Of a stretch of 64,000 bases of DNA, positions 1 to 7,958 are shown piece by piece (the first letter of the stretch is position 1; each line of letters opens with the position of its first letter). A model generated the notes under the pieces. That model searched no databases. It saw nothing but the letters and a program-made list of their open reading frames with translations, and was not told the DNA's origin. The stretch spans positions 62,001-126,000 of the forward strand of contig NZ_VKCZ01000011.1 in assembly GCF_009299835.1 (NCBI RefSeq), given 5' to 3'. The translations under genes were made by a program, and so were the position numbers. The DNA is from Microlunatus speluncae. GTDB taxonomy: Bacteria; Actinomycetota; Actinomycetes; Propionibacteriales; Propionibacteriaceae.

Positions 1-797
1 GGCGCGAACGCCAACTGCAGCACCAGCAGCGCCAGGTTGCCGGCCACGCCGGGGGCCAGGGCGTCGATCAGCGCGCCCACCTGCCCGTACGCCAGCACCA
101 GCGAGGTGACCAGCAGCCCGGAGCCGCCGACCAGAAGGCAGAGCAGCGAACCCAGCACCGCCCGGGGCAGCGGGGCCGCCCAGCCGGGCAACCAGGCGAT
201 CGGGTCGAAGCCGACGGCCCGGCAGGCTCCGACCGCGGCCGGCAGGCCCGCGATCACCGCGGACACTGCCGCCGCGCGCGGCAGCGAGGCGAGGTCGCCG
301 GCCAGCACGGTCATCCCGGTCGCTGCGAGGACGTACACCCCGACCATCACGCCGACCACGCCGAGCACGGCGGATTCGGAGGTCACCGCCCGGCTGCGCC
401 GGACGGCCCAGCCGGCGAACTGGAAGTGCATCAGCGCGAAGACGGCCGCCAGACCCCACGGGATCAGCGTGATCTTCGTCGCTCCGAGCACGGCTCCCGC
501 CCCGTTGCCGAGCAACCACAGCTGAGTGCCGACGCCCAGCGCCTGCCACAGGGTGCCGGGGTCGGCGGCGAGCCAGCCGACCACCGCGAAACCGGCCGCG
601 AGCACCCACCCGGCCAGCACGGTGACCGCGGCGCCGACGGCGGCGGCCGGCAATCCACCGATCAGAGGATGATCCGGACCCGCCGAGGGATTGGCTGAAC
701 CGGCCGCACGTGGCACAGTCGTGGAGAGTTCGATCGTCGCTCCCGGTCGGCGCGAGGTAGTCCGCGAGGACGTGTTGCCCGAGGAGAGGAAGGCCAT
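1..797 (-). CDS. DUF6350 family multi-pass membrane protein, C-terminus outside window
   Basis: The minus strand is open from an ATG at 797 to the window edge (265 codons, no stop). GGGA lies eight bases upstream of the ATG. After a Ser/Thr/Arg-rich N-terminus of about 50 residues come alternating hydrophobic stretches. One segment reads GTQLWLLGNG and another contains TLIPWGL, both typical of the actinobacterial DUF6350 membrane family, which commonly lies near sucCD. The role is unknown; a link to cell division is sometimes suggested. The downstream part is missing, so length cannot be compared. Family recognition is from memory of motifs, not a search. Confidence 0.75.
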   Translation of the reverse strand, partial: MAFLSSGNTSSRTTSRRPGATIELSTTVPRAAGSANPSAGPDHPLIGGLPAAAVGAAVTVLAGWVLAAGFAVVGWLAADPGTLWQALGVGTQLWLLGNGAGAVLGATKITLIPWGLAAVFALMHFQFAGWAVRRSRAVTSESAVLGVVGVMVGVYVLAATGMTVLAGDLASLPRAAAVSAVIAGLPAAVGACRAVGFDPIAWLPGWAAPLPRAVLGSLLCLLVGGSGLLVTSLVLAYGQVGALIDALAPGVAGNLALLVLQLAFA

Positions 798-929
798 GGT
801 GATCCCAATGGTTGCCCAGCCGATCGGCGAAAATCGCCCGGACACGCCCTGACCGAGTAAAGTTTGCAGGTCCGTGCCCACGATCGGGGTGTGTGGCGAG
901 CAACACAGTCGAGGAACACGAAGGAAACG

Positions 930-2771
930 ATGGTCGGCAAGGATCCCTCCGAGTACCGCCCGCGGCGAGCCCTACCTGCCGACGATGACGACCAGCCGGT
1001 CAGCCCGCCTCCGACTCCGGCACCGACCCCGGCAACCCCAGCACCGACCCCGGCGGATGATCATACCGACGACCTCGGGGCCGAGGACGACGACACGGCC
1101 TTCGGAATCCCCGCCTATTCGGAATCCGACGGCGAGGACAACCCGAAGCCGCTCTACCGGGACGAGGTCAGCGAACGCGGCAGTGCCGACCGCGGATCGG
1201 CCCGCGACACCGATGCCGACACGTACGGCCGGCCGAGCAACTACACCGGGTCCTACGGCAGCGCCGATCCGAGCCCGTACGAGGCGGCCGGCTCCGCCGG
1301 CGGAGCGGCGCCGCAGCAACCGGCCGCGGACGACGCCGACGACCGGACCCGCTACCAGCGCCGGGTCGACACCGGCGTCCGTCCCTCCAAGGACCGGCAC
1401 CTGGACGAGGACATGCTGGACGACCTCGGCGACATCGACGACGAACCACCGCGGCTGGGCCAGCGCGGCCGGCTCGCGCTGCTGATCGGCGCCGTCGCGG
1501 CCGTGGTCGTGCTCGGCCTGGCCATCGGCTACGCGGTGATCGGCCGGCCGAACGGCCCGAGCGCCAACCCCGGCCCGGGGCCGAGCCCGGCCAGCAGCGA
1601 ATCGAGCACCACCGGCACGCCCGGCCAGGCCGACGGGGAACTGTTGACGACCGAGATGCTGGTCGCCGCCCCGGACGCCAAGCCGATCGACGGCGACCGG
1701 ACCTGGAAGGTCTCCCGGACGCTGACCAAGATCGACCGGACCTCACCGCAGCCGATCTGTCTCGGCGTCGCGATCGACGGGCTGCCGACGGCGCGGGAAA
1801 CGATGATGCAACTGCTGGAGAGCGACGGCAAGCAGCCGCCCGCGATCCTGCACCAGGCCACCGCGTACGGCACGCCGGAGGAGGCCGCGCAGGCGTACGC
1901 GCTGATCGCCAAGGCGGTCGGCACCTGCAGCGCCGAGGGGACCGGCGCCTGGCTCTACTCCGGTCGGGTGGTGACGGGTCTGGGTGACCAGTCGCTGGGC
2001 GTCGTGGTCAAGGTGACCAACGGCAAGGACCAGGAGTTCCGGAGCCTGATCCTGAGCCGGACCGGCCGGGTGCTCAACGTCGTCGACGTGGCGAAGCAGA
2101 AGGAGGGCGTGCCGATCGAGGACACGGTCCGTACTGTCGCCGCCGCGGTGAACCGGCAGTGCACGGCCGCCGAGGGCAGCTGCGCCAAGAAGACCGCCGA
2201 CAAGGCCGGCCCGCCGCCGGTGGGCGACCAGCCGGGCTACCTGTCGGGTGGCGACCTGCCGGCCCCGTCGAGCTCGGCCGGCGCCTGGTTCGCCGATGAT
2301 CCACAGAACTTGACCGAGCCCCAGCACGGCACCAGCTGTGAGACCGCCGACCTGTCGAAGGTCGCCGGCGGCCGTGCGGTCGCCCGGACCTTCCTGGTCG
2401 ACGGCGACGCCGGCAACTTCGGCCTGGACCAGTACATGGTCACCCTGAAGTCGGAGTCCGAGGCGAAGAAGCTGGCCACGAAGTTCCGCGACGACTGGAA
2501 GAACTGTCGCGAGCGCAAGGTCACGCCCACCGTCGAGGACCCGGCCAAGATCAAGGGCACCGGCGCCAAGGATGCCGGGATCAGCGGCTGGGTCACCGAG
2601 GTGAAGGTGCCGACCGAGAACGAGACCCGGACCTACCGGGTCGGCGTTGCCTGGGTCGGCCCCAAGCTCGTCTACACGTTCCTCAGCCCGACCGACAAGC
2701 TGGACATCAGCGAATCCGACTGGAAGCGGGTCACCGTCCGCGCCGCCGAGCGCGCCACCCAGGTCAACTGA
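930..2771 (+). CDS. single-pass membrane protein with two PknH-like extracellular sensor domains
   Basis: 613 aa. I chose the ATG at 930 because AAGGAA sits five bases upstream; an in-frame start at 864 has no ribosome site. Residues 1-170 are Pro/Asp/Glu-rich, low-complexity and presumably cytoplasmic. Residues about 178-205 form one transmembrane helix (LALLIGAVAAVVVLGLAIGY). The exported part holds two similar domains of about 170 residues, each with paired cysteines (ICLG...GTC...QC...SC, then SCE...NCRE). This resembles the PknH C-terminal sensor fold of mycobacterial kinases and lipoproteins, but no kinase is attached. Ligand unknown. Two 54-bp hairpin repeats follow directly and separate it from convergent sucD. 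Confidence 0.7.
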   Translation: MVGKDPSEYRPRRALPADDDDQPVSPPPTPAPTPATPAPTPADDHTDDLGAEDDDTAFGIPAYSESDGEDNPKPLYRDEVSERGSADRGSARDTDADTYGRPSNYTGSYGSADPSPYEAAGSAGGAAPQQPAADDADDRTRYQRRVDTGVRPSKDRHLDEDMLDDLGDIDDEPPRLGQRGRLALLIGAVAAVVVLGLAIGYAVIGRPNGPSANPGPGPSPASSESSTTGTPGQADGELLTTEMLVAAPDAKPIDGDRTWKVSRTLTKIDRTSPQPICLGVAIDGLPTARETMMQLLESDGKQPPAILHQATAYGTPEEAAQAYALIAKAVGTCSAEGTGAWLYSGRVVTGLGDQSLGVVVKVTNGKDQEFRSLILSRTGRVLNVVDVAKQKEGVPIEDTVRTVAAAVNRQCTAAEGSCAKKTADKAGPPPVGDQPGYLSGGDLPAPSSSAGAWFADDPQNLTEPQHGTSCETADLSKVAGGRAVARTFLVDGDAGNFGLDQYMVTLKSESEAKKLATKFRDDWKNCRERKVTPTVEDPAKIKGTGAKDAGISGWVTEVKVPTENETRTYRVGVAWVGPKLVYTFLSPTDKLDISESDWKRVTVRAAERATQVN

Positions 2772-2773
2772 CG

Positions 2774-2827
2774 CCGAGTTGTCAGAACTGAGTTGTGCCA
2801 TAGAGCAACTCAGTTCTGACAAGTCGG
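2774..2827. repeat. 54-bp hairpin repeat, family A copy 1
   Basis: It starts two bases after the stop codon at 2771. The 22-bp arms (CCGAGTTGTCAGAACTGAGT and onward) pair with one mismatch around a short loop. The family core is TTGTCAGA paired with TCTGACAA. It lies between convergent genes and could act as a bidirectional terminator, though neither side carries a long U-tract. Confidence 0.9.
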
Positions 2828-2924
2828 CCCAGCGCGGCCGGGGGCGTCCGCCACCCCGGTCAGGCTGTAGGCCGGACCAAGCTCCCGCCACCGATCGGCC
2901 GCCATCCCGGCACCTCCCCCGCCA

Positions 2925-2978
2925 CCGAGTTGTCAGAACTGAGTTGTGCCCTGGGGCAACTCAGTTCTGACAAGTCGG
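2925..2978. repeat. 54-bp hairpin repeat, family A copy 2
   Basis: Nearly identical to copy 1, with changes confined to the loop region, and in the same convergent gap 97 bp away. The rest of the 2772-3049 gap shows no gene. Confidence 0.9.
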
Positions 2979-3002
2979 CGTAGGAGGAGCTCCGGACATG
3001 AT

Positions 3003-3036
3003 CATGCCCCACCCTCCGAGCGGAGAGCGGGGCATG
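3003..3036 (-). terminator. hairpin after sucD
   Basis: CATGCCCC (3003-3010) pairs with GGGGCATG (3029-3036), and a small CTCCG/CGGAG stem forms inside the loop. It lies 13 bp beyond the sucD stop. There is no clear U-tract, as is common for actinobacterial terminators. Confidence 0.6.
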
Positions 3037-3049
3037 GTCGGGGTTCAGA

Positions 3050-3940
3050 TCAGGAGGCACCGAGGCGGGTCATGATCTCCCGCATCAGCTCGGCGGTCTC
3101 GCTCGGCGTCTTGCCGACCTTGACCCCGGCAGCCTCCAGCGCCTCCTGCTTGGCGGCGGCGGTGCCGGAGGAGCCGGAGACGATGGCGCCGGCGTGGCCC
3201 ATGGTCTTGCCCTCCGGCGCGGTGAAGCCGGCGACATAGCCGACGACCGGCTTCGTCATGTTGGCCTTGATGAAGTCGGCCGCCCGCTCCTCGGCGTCGC
3301 CGCCGATCTCGCCGATCATCACCACGGCGTCGGTGTCGGGATCGTCCTGGAACGCTTGCAGGGCGTCGATGTGGGTGCTGCCGATCACCGGGTCACCACC
3401 GATGCCGATCGCGGTGGAGAAGCCGAAGTCACGCAGCTCGTACATCATCTGGTACGTCAGCGTGCCCGACTTCGACACCAGGCCGACCCGACCAGCCTTG
3501 GTGATGTCGGCCGGGATGATGCCGGCGTTGGAGATGCCGGGGCTGATCAGTCCGGGACAGTTCGGCCCGATCAACCGGGACTTCGATCCCTTGGCCAGGG
3601 TGTAGAACTCGGCCGAGTCCTTGACCGGTACGCCCTCTGTGATCACCACGACCAGCGGCACCTCGGCCTCGATCGCCTCGACCACGGCGCCCTTGGTGAA
3701 CTTCGCCGGGACGAAGATCACGGTGACATTCGCGCCGGTGGCCGCGACGGCCTCGCCGACCGAGCCGAAGACCGGCACGGCGGCGCCGTCGAAGTCGACC
3801 GACTGGCCGCCCTTGCCGGGGGTCACGCCGCCGACCACGTTGGTGCCCGACTTGATCATCCGGGCGGTGTGCTTACGACCTTCGGAGCCGGTCATCCCCT
3901 GGACGATGACCTTGGAATCCGCGTTCAACCAGACTGCCAT
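3050..3940 (-). CDS. sucD: succinyl-CoA synthetase (ADP-forming) subunit alpha
   Basis: 296 aa, normal length for SucD. With SucC it interconverts succinyl-CoA and succinate coupled to nucleotide triphosphate in the TCA cycle (cytosol). The N-terminal Rossmann CoA-binding domain starts [21 protein letters not shown]. The phosphorylated histidine lies in [10 protein letters not shown] near residue 250. I chose the ATG at 3940, preceded by CGAGGA, over an upstream in-frame start. It begins 13 bp after the sucC stop, so the two form an operon. In propionibacterial relatives this enzyme also works beside the methylmalonyl-CoA route, fitting the B12 protein upstream. Confidence 0.97.
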   Translation of the reverse strand: MAVWLNADSKVIVQGMTGSEGRKHTARMIKSGTNVVGGVTPGKGGQSVDFDGAAVPVFGSVGEAVAATGANVTVIFVPAKFTKGAVVEAIEAEVPLVVVITEGVPVKDSAEFYTLAKGSKSRLIGPNCPGLISPGISNAGIIPADITKAGRVGLVSKSGTLTYQMMYELRDFGFSTAIGIGGDPVIGSTHIDALQAFQDDPDTDAVVMIGEIGGDAEERAADFIKANMTKPVVGYVAGFTAPEGKTMGHAGAIVSGSSGTAAAKQEALEAAGVKVGKTPSETAELMREIMTRLGAS

Positions 3941-3953
3941 TCCTCGACGCCTC

Positions 3954-5132
3954 TCAGATCGCTGCCAGCTCGGCGGCGCGGCGGGCCGCACCGTCCATGG
4001 TGTCCACCTGCTCCAGTCCGGGCAGCTTCGCCTCGGTCAGGATCGAGCGGCCCAGCTCGGCGTTGTTGCCGTCCAGCCGGACCACCAGCGGCTTGGTGAC
4101 CGCCTCGCCGCGGGACTCGAGCAGTTGGAACGCCTGCACGATGCCGTTGGCGACCTCGTCGCAGGCGGTGATGCCGCCGAAGACGTTGACGAACACGCTC
4201 TTCACCTGCACGTCGCCGAGGATGATCTCCAGACCGGAGGCCATCACCTCGGCGTTGGCGCCGCCGCCGATGTCGAGGAAGTTGGCCGGCTTGGGCGCTC
4301 CGGCGAACTCCTCACCGGCGTACGCCACCACGTCGAGGGTGCTCATCACCAGGCCGGCCCCGTTGCCGATGATGCCGACGGAGCCGTCCAGCTTGACGTA
4401 GTTGAGGTCCTTGGCCTTCGCCGCCGCCTCCAGCGGATCCTCCGCCGACTTGTCCGCCAGCGCGGCGTGATCGGGGTGCCGGAACGCCGCGTTGTCGTCC
4501 AGGGTCACCTTGCCGTCCAACGCGATGATCTTGCCGTCGCCGGTCTTCACCAGCGGGTTGACCTCGACCAGGGTCGTGTCCTCCGCGCCGTACACCTGGC
4601 CCAGCAGCTGCAGCACCCGGGCGATCTCGGCCCGGTCGGCCTCGTCGAAGCCCGCGGCGGCGACGATCTCGTCGGCCTTGGCCTGGTCGATGCCCACGTT
4701 CGGGTCGACCGGGATCCGGGCCAGGGCCTCGGGCCGCTCGACGGCCAGCGTCTCGATGTCGACGCCACCCTCCTTCGAGCACATGGCCAGGTATTGCCGG
4801 TTGGCCCGGTCCAGCAGCAGAGAGAAGTAGTACTCCTCGGCGATGTCGGCGCCCTCGGCGATCATCACCGTCCGCACCGTGTGGCCCTTGATGTCCATGC
4901 CGAGGATCTCCGCGGCGCGGGCCTCGGCCTCCTCCGGGCTCTTGGCGATCTTGACCCCGCCGGCCTTGCCTCGCCCGCCCGTCTTCACCTGCGCCTTGAT
5001 CACGACGACCGGCGTACCCAGCTGCTCCGCTGCGGCCCTCGCTTCCGCCGGTGTCGTCGCGGTGATCCCGCGCAGGACCGGGACCCCATGCGCCTCGAAA
5101 ACATCGCGCGCCTGGTATTCGTACAGATCCAC
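3954..5132 (-). CDS. sucC: succinyl-CoA synthetase (ADP-forming) subunit beta
   Basis: 392 aa, normal length. The ATP-grasp domain (residues about 1-240) includes the typical [18 protein letters not shown] start. A C-terminal domain contains [14 protein letters not shown] and GIIGNGAG motifs. It binds nucleotide and succinate, and SucD carries the catalytic histidine. I chose the GTG at 5132, giving the family-typical N-terminus: GGATGGAG lies six bases upstream, whereas the ATG at 5162 has no ribosome site and would add ten atypical residues. It is the first gene of sucC-sucD. Confidence 0.97.
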   Translation of the reverse strand: MDLYEYQARDVFEAHGVPVLRGITATTPAEARAAAEQLGTPVVVIKAQVKTGGRGKAGGVKIAKSPEEAEARAAEILGMDIKGHTVRTVMIAEGADIAEEYYFSLLLDRANRQYLAMCSKEGGVDIETLAVERPEALARIPVDPNVGIDQAKADEIVAAAGFDEADRAEIARVLQLLGQVYGAEDTTLVEVNPLVKTGDGKIIALDGKVTLDDNAAFRHPDHAALADKSAEDPLEAAAKAKDLNYVKLDGSVGIIGNGAGLVMSTLDVVAYAGEEFAGAPKPANFLDIGGGANAEVMASGLEIILGDVQVKSVFVNVFGGITACDEVANGIVQAFQLLESRGEAVTKPLVVRLDGNNAELGRSILTEAKLPGLEQVDTMDGAARRAAELAAI

Positions 5133-5242
5133 GACGGCTCCATCCAGATTCGTTGTGCCCATTGCTGTAGTGATGCGATCCGGAGCCTAACGTCTCCCGG
5201 CGCCGGTCCTCGCAAGGCCCTCAGGTCCGGGCCGAGCCTGGC

Positions 5243-5695
5243 TCAGGGGCCGCCGGGACCGATGTTGCCGCGAACCCAGTCGACGATCTCGGCCATCGAC
5301 GCGCCGGGGGTGAAGATCCGGGCCACCCCCAACTCGGCCAGCGACTCGCGATCCGCCTCCGGGATGATCCCGCCGCCGAACACCACGATGTCGGCCGCGT
5401 CGGCCTCGCGGAGCAGCTCGATCACCCGGGCGAACAGCGTCAGATGAGCACCGGACAGGACGGACAGCCCGATCCCGTCCGCATCCTCGGCGATGGCCGT
5501 CTGCACGATCTGTTCCGGGCTCTGGTGCAGGCCGGTGTAGATGACTTCCATGCCCGCGTCGCGCAGGGCCCGGGCGACCACCTTGACGCCTCGATCGTGA
5601 CCATCCAGGCCGGGCTTGGCGACCACGATGCGCAACCGGCCGGATCCGCTCGGCGCCGCTGCCGTACCCGGTGATTCCGATGGAACGGTATTCAC
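5243..5695 (-). CDS. standalone cobalamin-binding domain protein (methylmalonyl-CoA mutase C-terminal type)
   Basis: 150 aa. The whole protein is a B12-binding Rossmann-like domain. DGHDRG (about residue 32) is the DxHxxG motif whose histidine ligates cobalt, followed by LSGAH and VVFGGGIIP at positions typical of the mutase C-terminal domain. No catalytic TIM-barrel partner is next to it, so it may act as a small subunit or partner of a mutase encoded elsewhere. It is transcribed toward sucCD but separated from sucC by 110 bp. GTG start; no strong ribosome site. Confidence 0.85.
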   Translation of the reverse strand: MNTVPSESPGTAAAPSGSGRLRIVVAKPGLDGHDRGVKVVARALRDAGMEVIYTGLHQSPEQIVQTAIAEDADGIGLSVLSGAHLTLFARVIELLREADAADIVVFGGGIIPEADRESLAELGVARIFTPGASMAEIVDWVRGNIGPGGP

Positions 5696-5745
5696 CAGCG
5701 CAGATTACTACTCGACGAACCGCCCGACGGGCATTACGACAATTA

Positions 5746-5759
5746 CGAACACCTGTTCG
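5746..5759. promoter_or_regulatory. possible LexA (SOS) box
   Basis: CGAACACCTGTTCG fits the CGAAC-N4-GTTCG palindrome bound by LexA in Actinobacteria. It is 51 bp upstream of the B12-binding gene (minus strand) and 364 bp from the M23 gene. Neither is a known SOS gene, so it may be chance. The rest of 5700-5940 shows no gene. Confidence 0.35.
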
Positions 5760-5944
5760 AAATAGCGACCATCCGCATTCCCCGATGGAGTCGAGAAATC
5801 CGCCGTGTCACGACCGGCGCCGGACCCGATCAGAACCCGGTTTCCCATCCTGCGAGACGGGATTTTTCCGCCCAACGCCGCCTGCCACTAGGCTCAGCGA
5901 CCGGCCGCAGGGCCGCGACACGAACTGCAAAATCACCTCGGGGT

Positions 5945-5973
5945 TTGTGGTCGAGTTATCTTTCCGTTATCTT
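5945..5973 (+). promoter_or_regulatory. promoter of M23 peptidase gene with overlapping direct repeat
   Basis: TTGTGG (5945-5950) and TATCTT (5968-5973) are separated by exactly 17 bp. GTTATC occurs twice with an 11-bp period (5955 and 5966), a one-turn spacing typical of OmpR-family regulators. MtrA, which controls M23 peptidases in related Actinobacteria, is a candidate by inference only. Transcription would start near 5980. Confidence 0.6.
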
Positions 5974-5976
5974 CTT

Positions 5977-6000
5977 CCAGGTGGCCGCTCAGCCACCTGG
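5977..6000 (+). promoter_or_regulatory. leader hairpin of M23 gene
   Basis: CCAGGTGGC pairs perfectly with GCCACCTGG around CGCTCA, at the predicted 5' end of a leader of about 140 nt. Sequence just downstream (AGTGAGTCGCGGCAGGGAC) faintly recalls part of the ydaO c-di-AMP riboswitch, but the conserved upstream half is not visible. It may simply stabilise the mRNA 5' end. Confidence 0.45.
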
Positions 6001-6122
6001 AGTGAGTCGCGGCAGGGACATGCGGGGTCACCTACCCCAGACGAGAAGGGACGGACGTTGACGGTTGAGAAGCAACAACCGGGCGACGTTCGCCACACTG
6101 GAATGAACGAGGAGAACCGTAG

Positions 6123-7160
6123 GTGATTCCCGAACCGCTCCGGCGGAAGTCCCGCCGGGCGTTGTCTTCCATCGAGCCCCAGGAACGACGCGGATGGCTC
6201 ACTCATGGCATCGCGGCACTGACCGTCTCCGCCCTTGGCCTCGCCGTCGCGGGATCGGTCGCGCTGAACACCTCGGCCGCCGAGTCGGGTGGTGCACCGG
6301 TGATCGCCGCCCGTTCGACCGTGTCGCAGAGCCAGAACAGCCAGGTCGCCGTGCCCGGGATGCCGCAGGTGCAGTCCAAGGGCGAGGCATCCTCCTTCGA
6401 CCGGCGTAACTCCGAGGCGCAGGATCCGTCCCGCAGCCAGGACCGCGCGCTGCAGGCGAAGGAGCGCAGTGCCAGCCGCGAGGAGTCGCTGGCCCGGGAT
6501 GCCGAGGCCGCCCTCAAGGCCGCGTACGAAGAGACCATGAAGCGCCGCACCAAGGATCTCGACGAGGCCGAGAAGGAAAGCTACGAGAACGCCGCCCGGA
6601 TCGCCCGCGAGCGGGCCGAGTCCGCCGCGCGCCGCGCGGCCGAGCAGCGGGACCAGAACGAGGACGCCCCCAGCAGCTCCGACGACGGCAGCGTCGACGA
6701 CAGCGACAACGCCGGGCCCCCGGTCGGTGGCGGCGGCTCCGCCTCCCCGGTTCCGGGCGCCGTGGTCGGTGCCTACTTCGGTCAGACCGGACTGTGGGCC
6801 CGCTATCACACCGGCCTGGACTTCCGCGCCGGCTCCGGTACGCCGATCAAGGCCGTGAAGGCCGGCACCGTGCTGCACGCCGGTTACGGCGGCAACGCCG
6901 GCAGCTGGGCCGGCAACTACGTCGCGATCAAGCACGCCGACGGCAACACCACCTTGTACGCGCACATGTCGAGCAATTCGGTCAGCCCCGGCCAGCAGGT
7001 CCCGGCGGGCAAGGTCATCGGCCACGTCGGCTCCACCGGCCGCGCCTTCGGCGCCCACCTGCACTTCGAGCTCTACAAGGGTGGGGCCCGATACGGGGAT
7101 GTCTACAGCGCCTCGAACCCGCAGCCCTGGCTGAACGCGATCGGCGTGAACACCAACTGA
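6123..7160 (+). CDS. secreted M23 family metallopeptidase with coiled-coil stalk
   Basis: 345 aa. Residues about 29-56 form an N-terminal membrane signal or anchor. Residues 100-190 are charged, Ala/Glu/Arg-rich and probably coiled-coil, followed by an acidic Ser/Asp linker. Residues 225-335 form the lysostaphin-like M23 domain with zinc motif HTGLDF and the HLHFEL motif. Such enzymes cut peptidoglycan peptide bridges; both metal motifs are intact, so activity is expected. The GTG start is supported by GAGGAG ten bases upstream. It has its own promoter and a terminator immediately after. Confidence 0.9.
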   Translation: MIPEPLRRKSRRALSSIEPQERRGWLTHGIAALTVSALGLAVAGSVALNTSAAESGGAPVIAARSTVSQSQNSQVAVPGMPQVQSKGEASSFDRRNSEAQDPSRSQDRALQAKERSASREESLARDAEAALKAAYEETMKRRTKDLDEAEKESYENAARIARERAESAARRAAEQRDQNEDAPSSSDDGSVDDSDNAGPPVGGGGSASPVPGAVVGAYFGQTGLWARYHTGLDFRAGSGTPIKAVKAGTVLHAGYGGNAGSWAGNYVAIKHADGNTTLYAHMSSNSVSPGQQVPAGKVIGHVGSTGRAFGAHLHFELYKGGARYGDVYSASNPQPWLNAIGVNTN

Positions 7161-7174
7161 TTCCTTCTTGATCG

Positions 7175-7208
7175 AAGGCCCGGCCCCATTCTTTCGGTGC
7201 CGGGCTTT
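7175..7208 (+). terminator. terminator after M23 gene
   Basis: GCCCGGC (7178-7184) pairs with GCCGGGC (7199-7205), followed by TTTCG, 15 bp after the stop codon. Confidence 0.75.
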
Positions 7209-7240
7209 CGTCGTATCTCTGGGTGATTTGGCTTGGTGCC

Positions 7241-7377
7241 GCGGTGGGGTCTGGGGGTCTGTGCGCGGGCAACCATCCGCCCGCGGGCCTGTGTGGGTGC
7301 CGCTGCCGCGGTACTGGTGTCCGCGGGCTCCCGCCAGGCCCGTCCACGCCCGCGCACAGACCCCCAGACCCCACCGC
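7241..7377. repeat. long hairpin repeat, family D copy 1 (137 bp)
   Basis: A perfect 30-bp inverted repeat (7241-7270 with 7348-7377, inner part GGGGGTCTGTGCGCGGGC) encloses a 77-nt GC-rich interior. Copy 2 at 7813-7941 is in inverted orientation. No coding signal. Confidence 0.9.
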
Positions 7378-7493
7378 TTCCTTTGGCAGCGCCGCATTTT
7401 TTTACCGCCACAGCCGAGCGGAACCCTGGTCGCTGCAACTGCCAAACCGAGCGCTGATGCCTCACGCGGCACCGCCGCAGTGGATCTCCTGTG

Positions 7494-7547
7494 CCGAGTT
7501 GTCAGAACTCAGTTGTGTCATGGCACAACTCAGTTCTGACAAGTCGG
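7494..7547. repeat. 54-bp hairpin repeat, family A copy 3
   Basis: Same length and core as the other family members. The inner stem is GTTGTG/CACAAC. It lies in the convergent M23/pcrA gap. The stretches between repeats in 7378-7812 show no gene. Confidence 0.9.
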
Positions 7548-7620
7548 CGAAGATGATCACGATCACTCGCCCACCGGCTCCAATCCCACCTGGGGGTGCG
7601 CCGTTATCCACAACCCCTTC

Positions 7621-7674
7621 CCGAGTTGTCAGAACTCAGTTGCCCTATGGCACAACTCACTTCTGACAACTCGG
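7621..7674. repeat. 54-bp hairpin repeat, family A copy 4
   Basis: 54 bp from CCGAG to CTCGG. The outer stem is fully paired here (GAG with CTC), unlike copies 1-3. Confidence 0.9.
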
Positions 7675-7812
7675 TGATGGTGGGGGCGTTATCCACAGAC
7701 CTGAGACACCCTTCACCGTCGTGGTCAGGTTCGCGCTCGGCTCAGCGGGTGGAGGCGGGCCAGATCGGCGCTCGGCTTGGGCAAACCCCCTTCCGGCTGC
7801 CAAAGGGAGCGG

Positions 7813-7941
7813 TGACTGTTGGGGGTCTGTGCGCGGGCGTGGACGGGCCTGGCGGGAGCCCGCGGACACCAGTACCGCGGCAGCGGCACGCCTACTGACC
7901 CGCGGGCGGATGGTTGCCCGCGCACAGACCCCCAACAGTCA
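7813..7941. repeat. long hairpin repeat, family D copy 2 (129 bp, inverted)
   Basis: A perfect 26-bp inverted repeat (7813-7838 with 7916-7941) encloses a 77-nt interior that matches the copy 1 interior in reverse complement with only a handful of differences. The outermost stem bases (TGACTGTT/AACAGTCA) differ from copy 1 but still pair. It ends 18 bp from the pcrA stop. Confidence 0.9.
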
Positions 7942-7958
7942 TCGCGGGATTCAACCGA

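Noticed and set aside
2774..2978. CRISPR array from the paired 54-bp repeats
   Set aside because: Only two copies occur together, the repeat is a full palindrome, copies are scattered genome-wide in the window, and no cas gene is present.
5970..6100. c-di-AMP (ydaO) riboswitch upstream of the M23 gene
   Set aside because: Only a short 3' resemblance is visible; the conserved 5' half and the closing stem are missing by eye. I kept it as a structured leader and not as a riboswitch.
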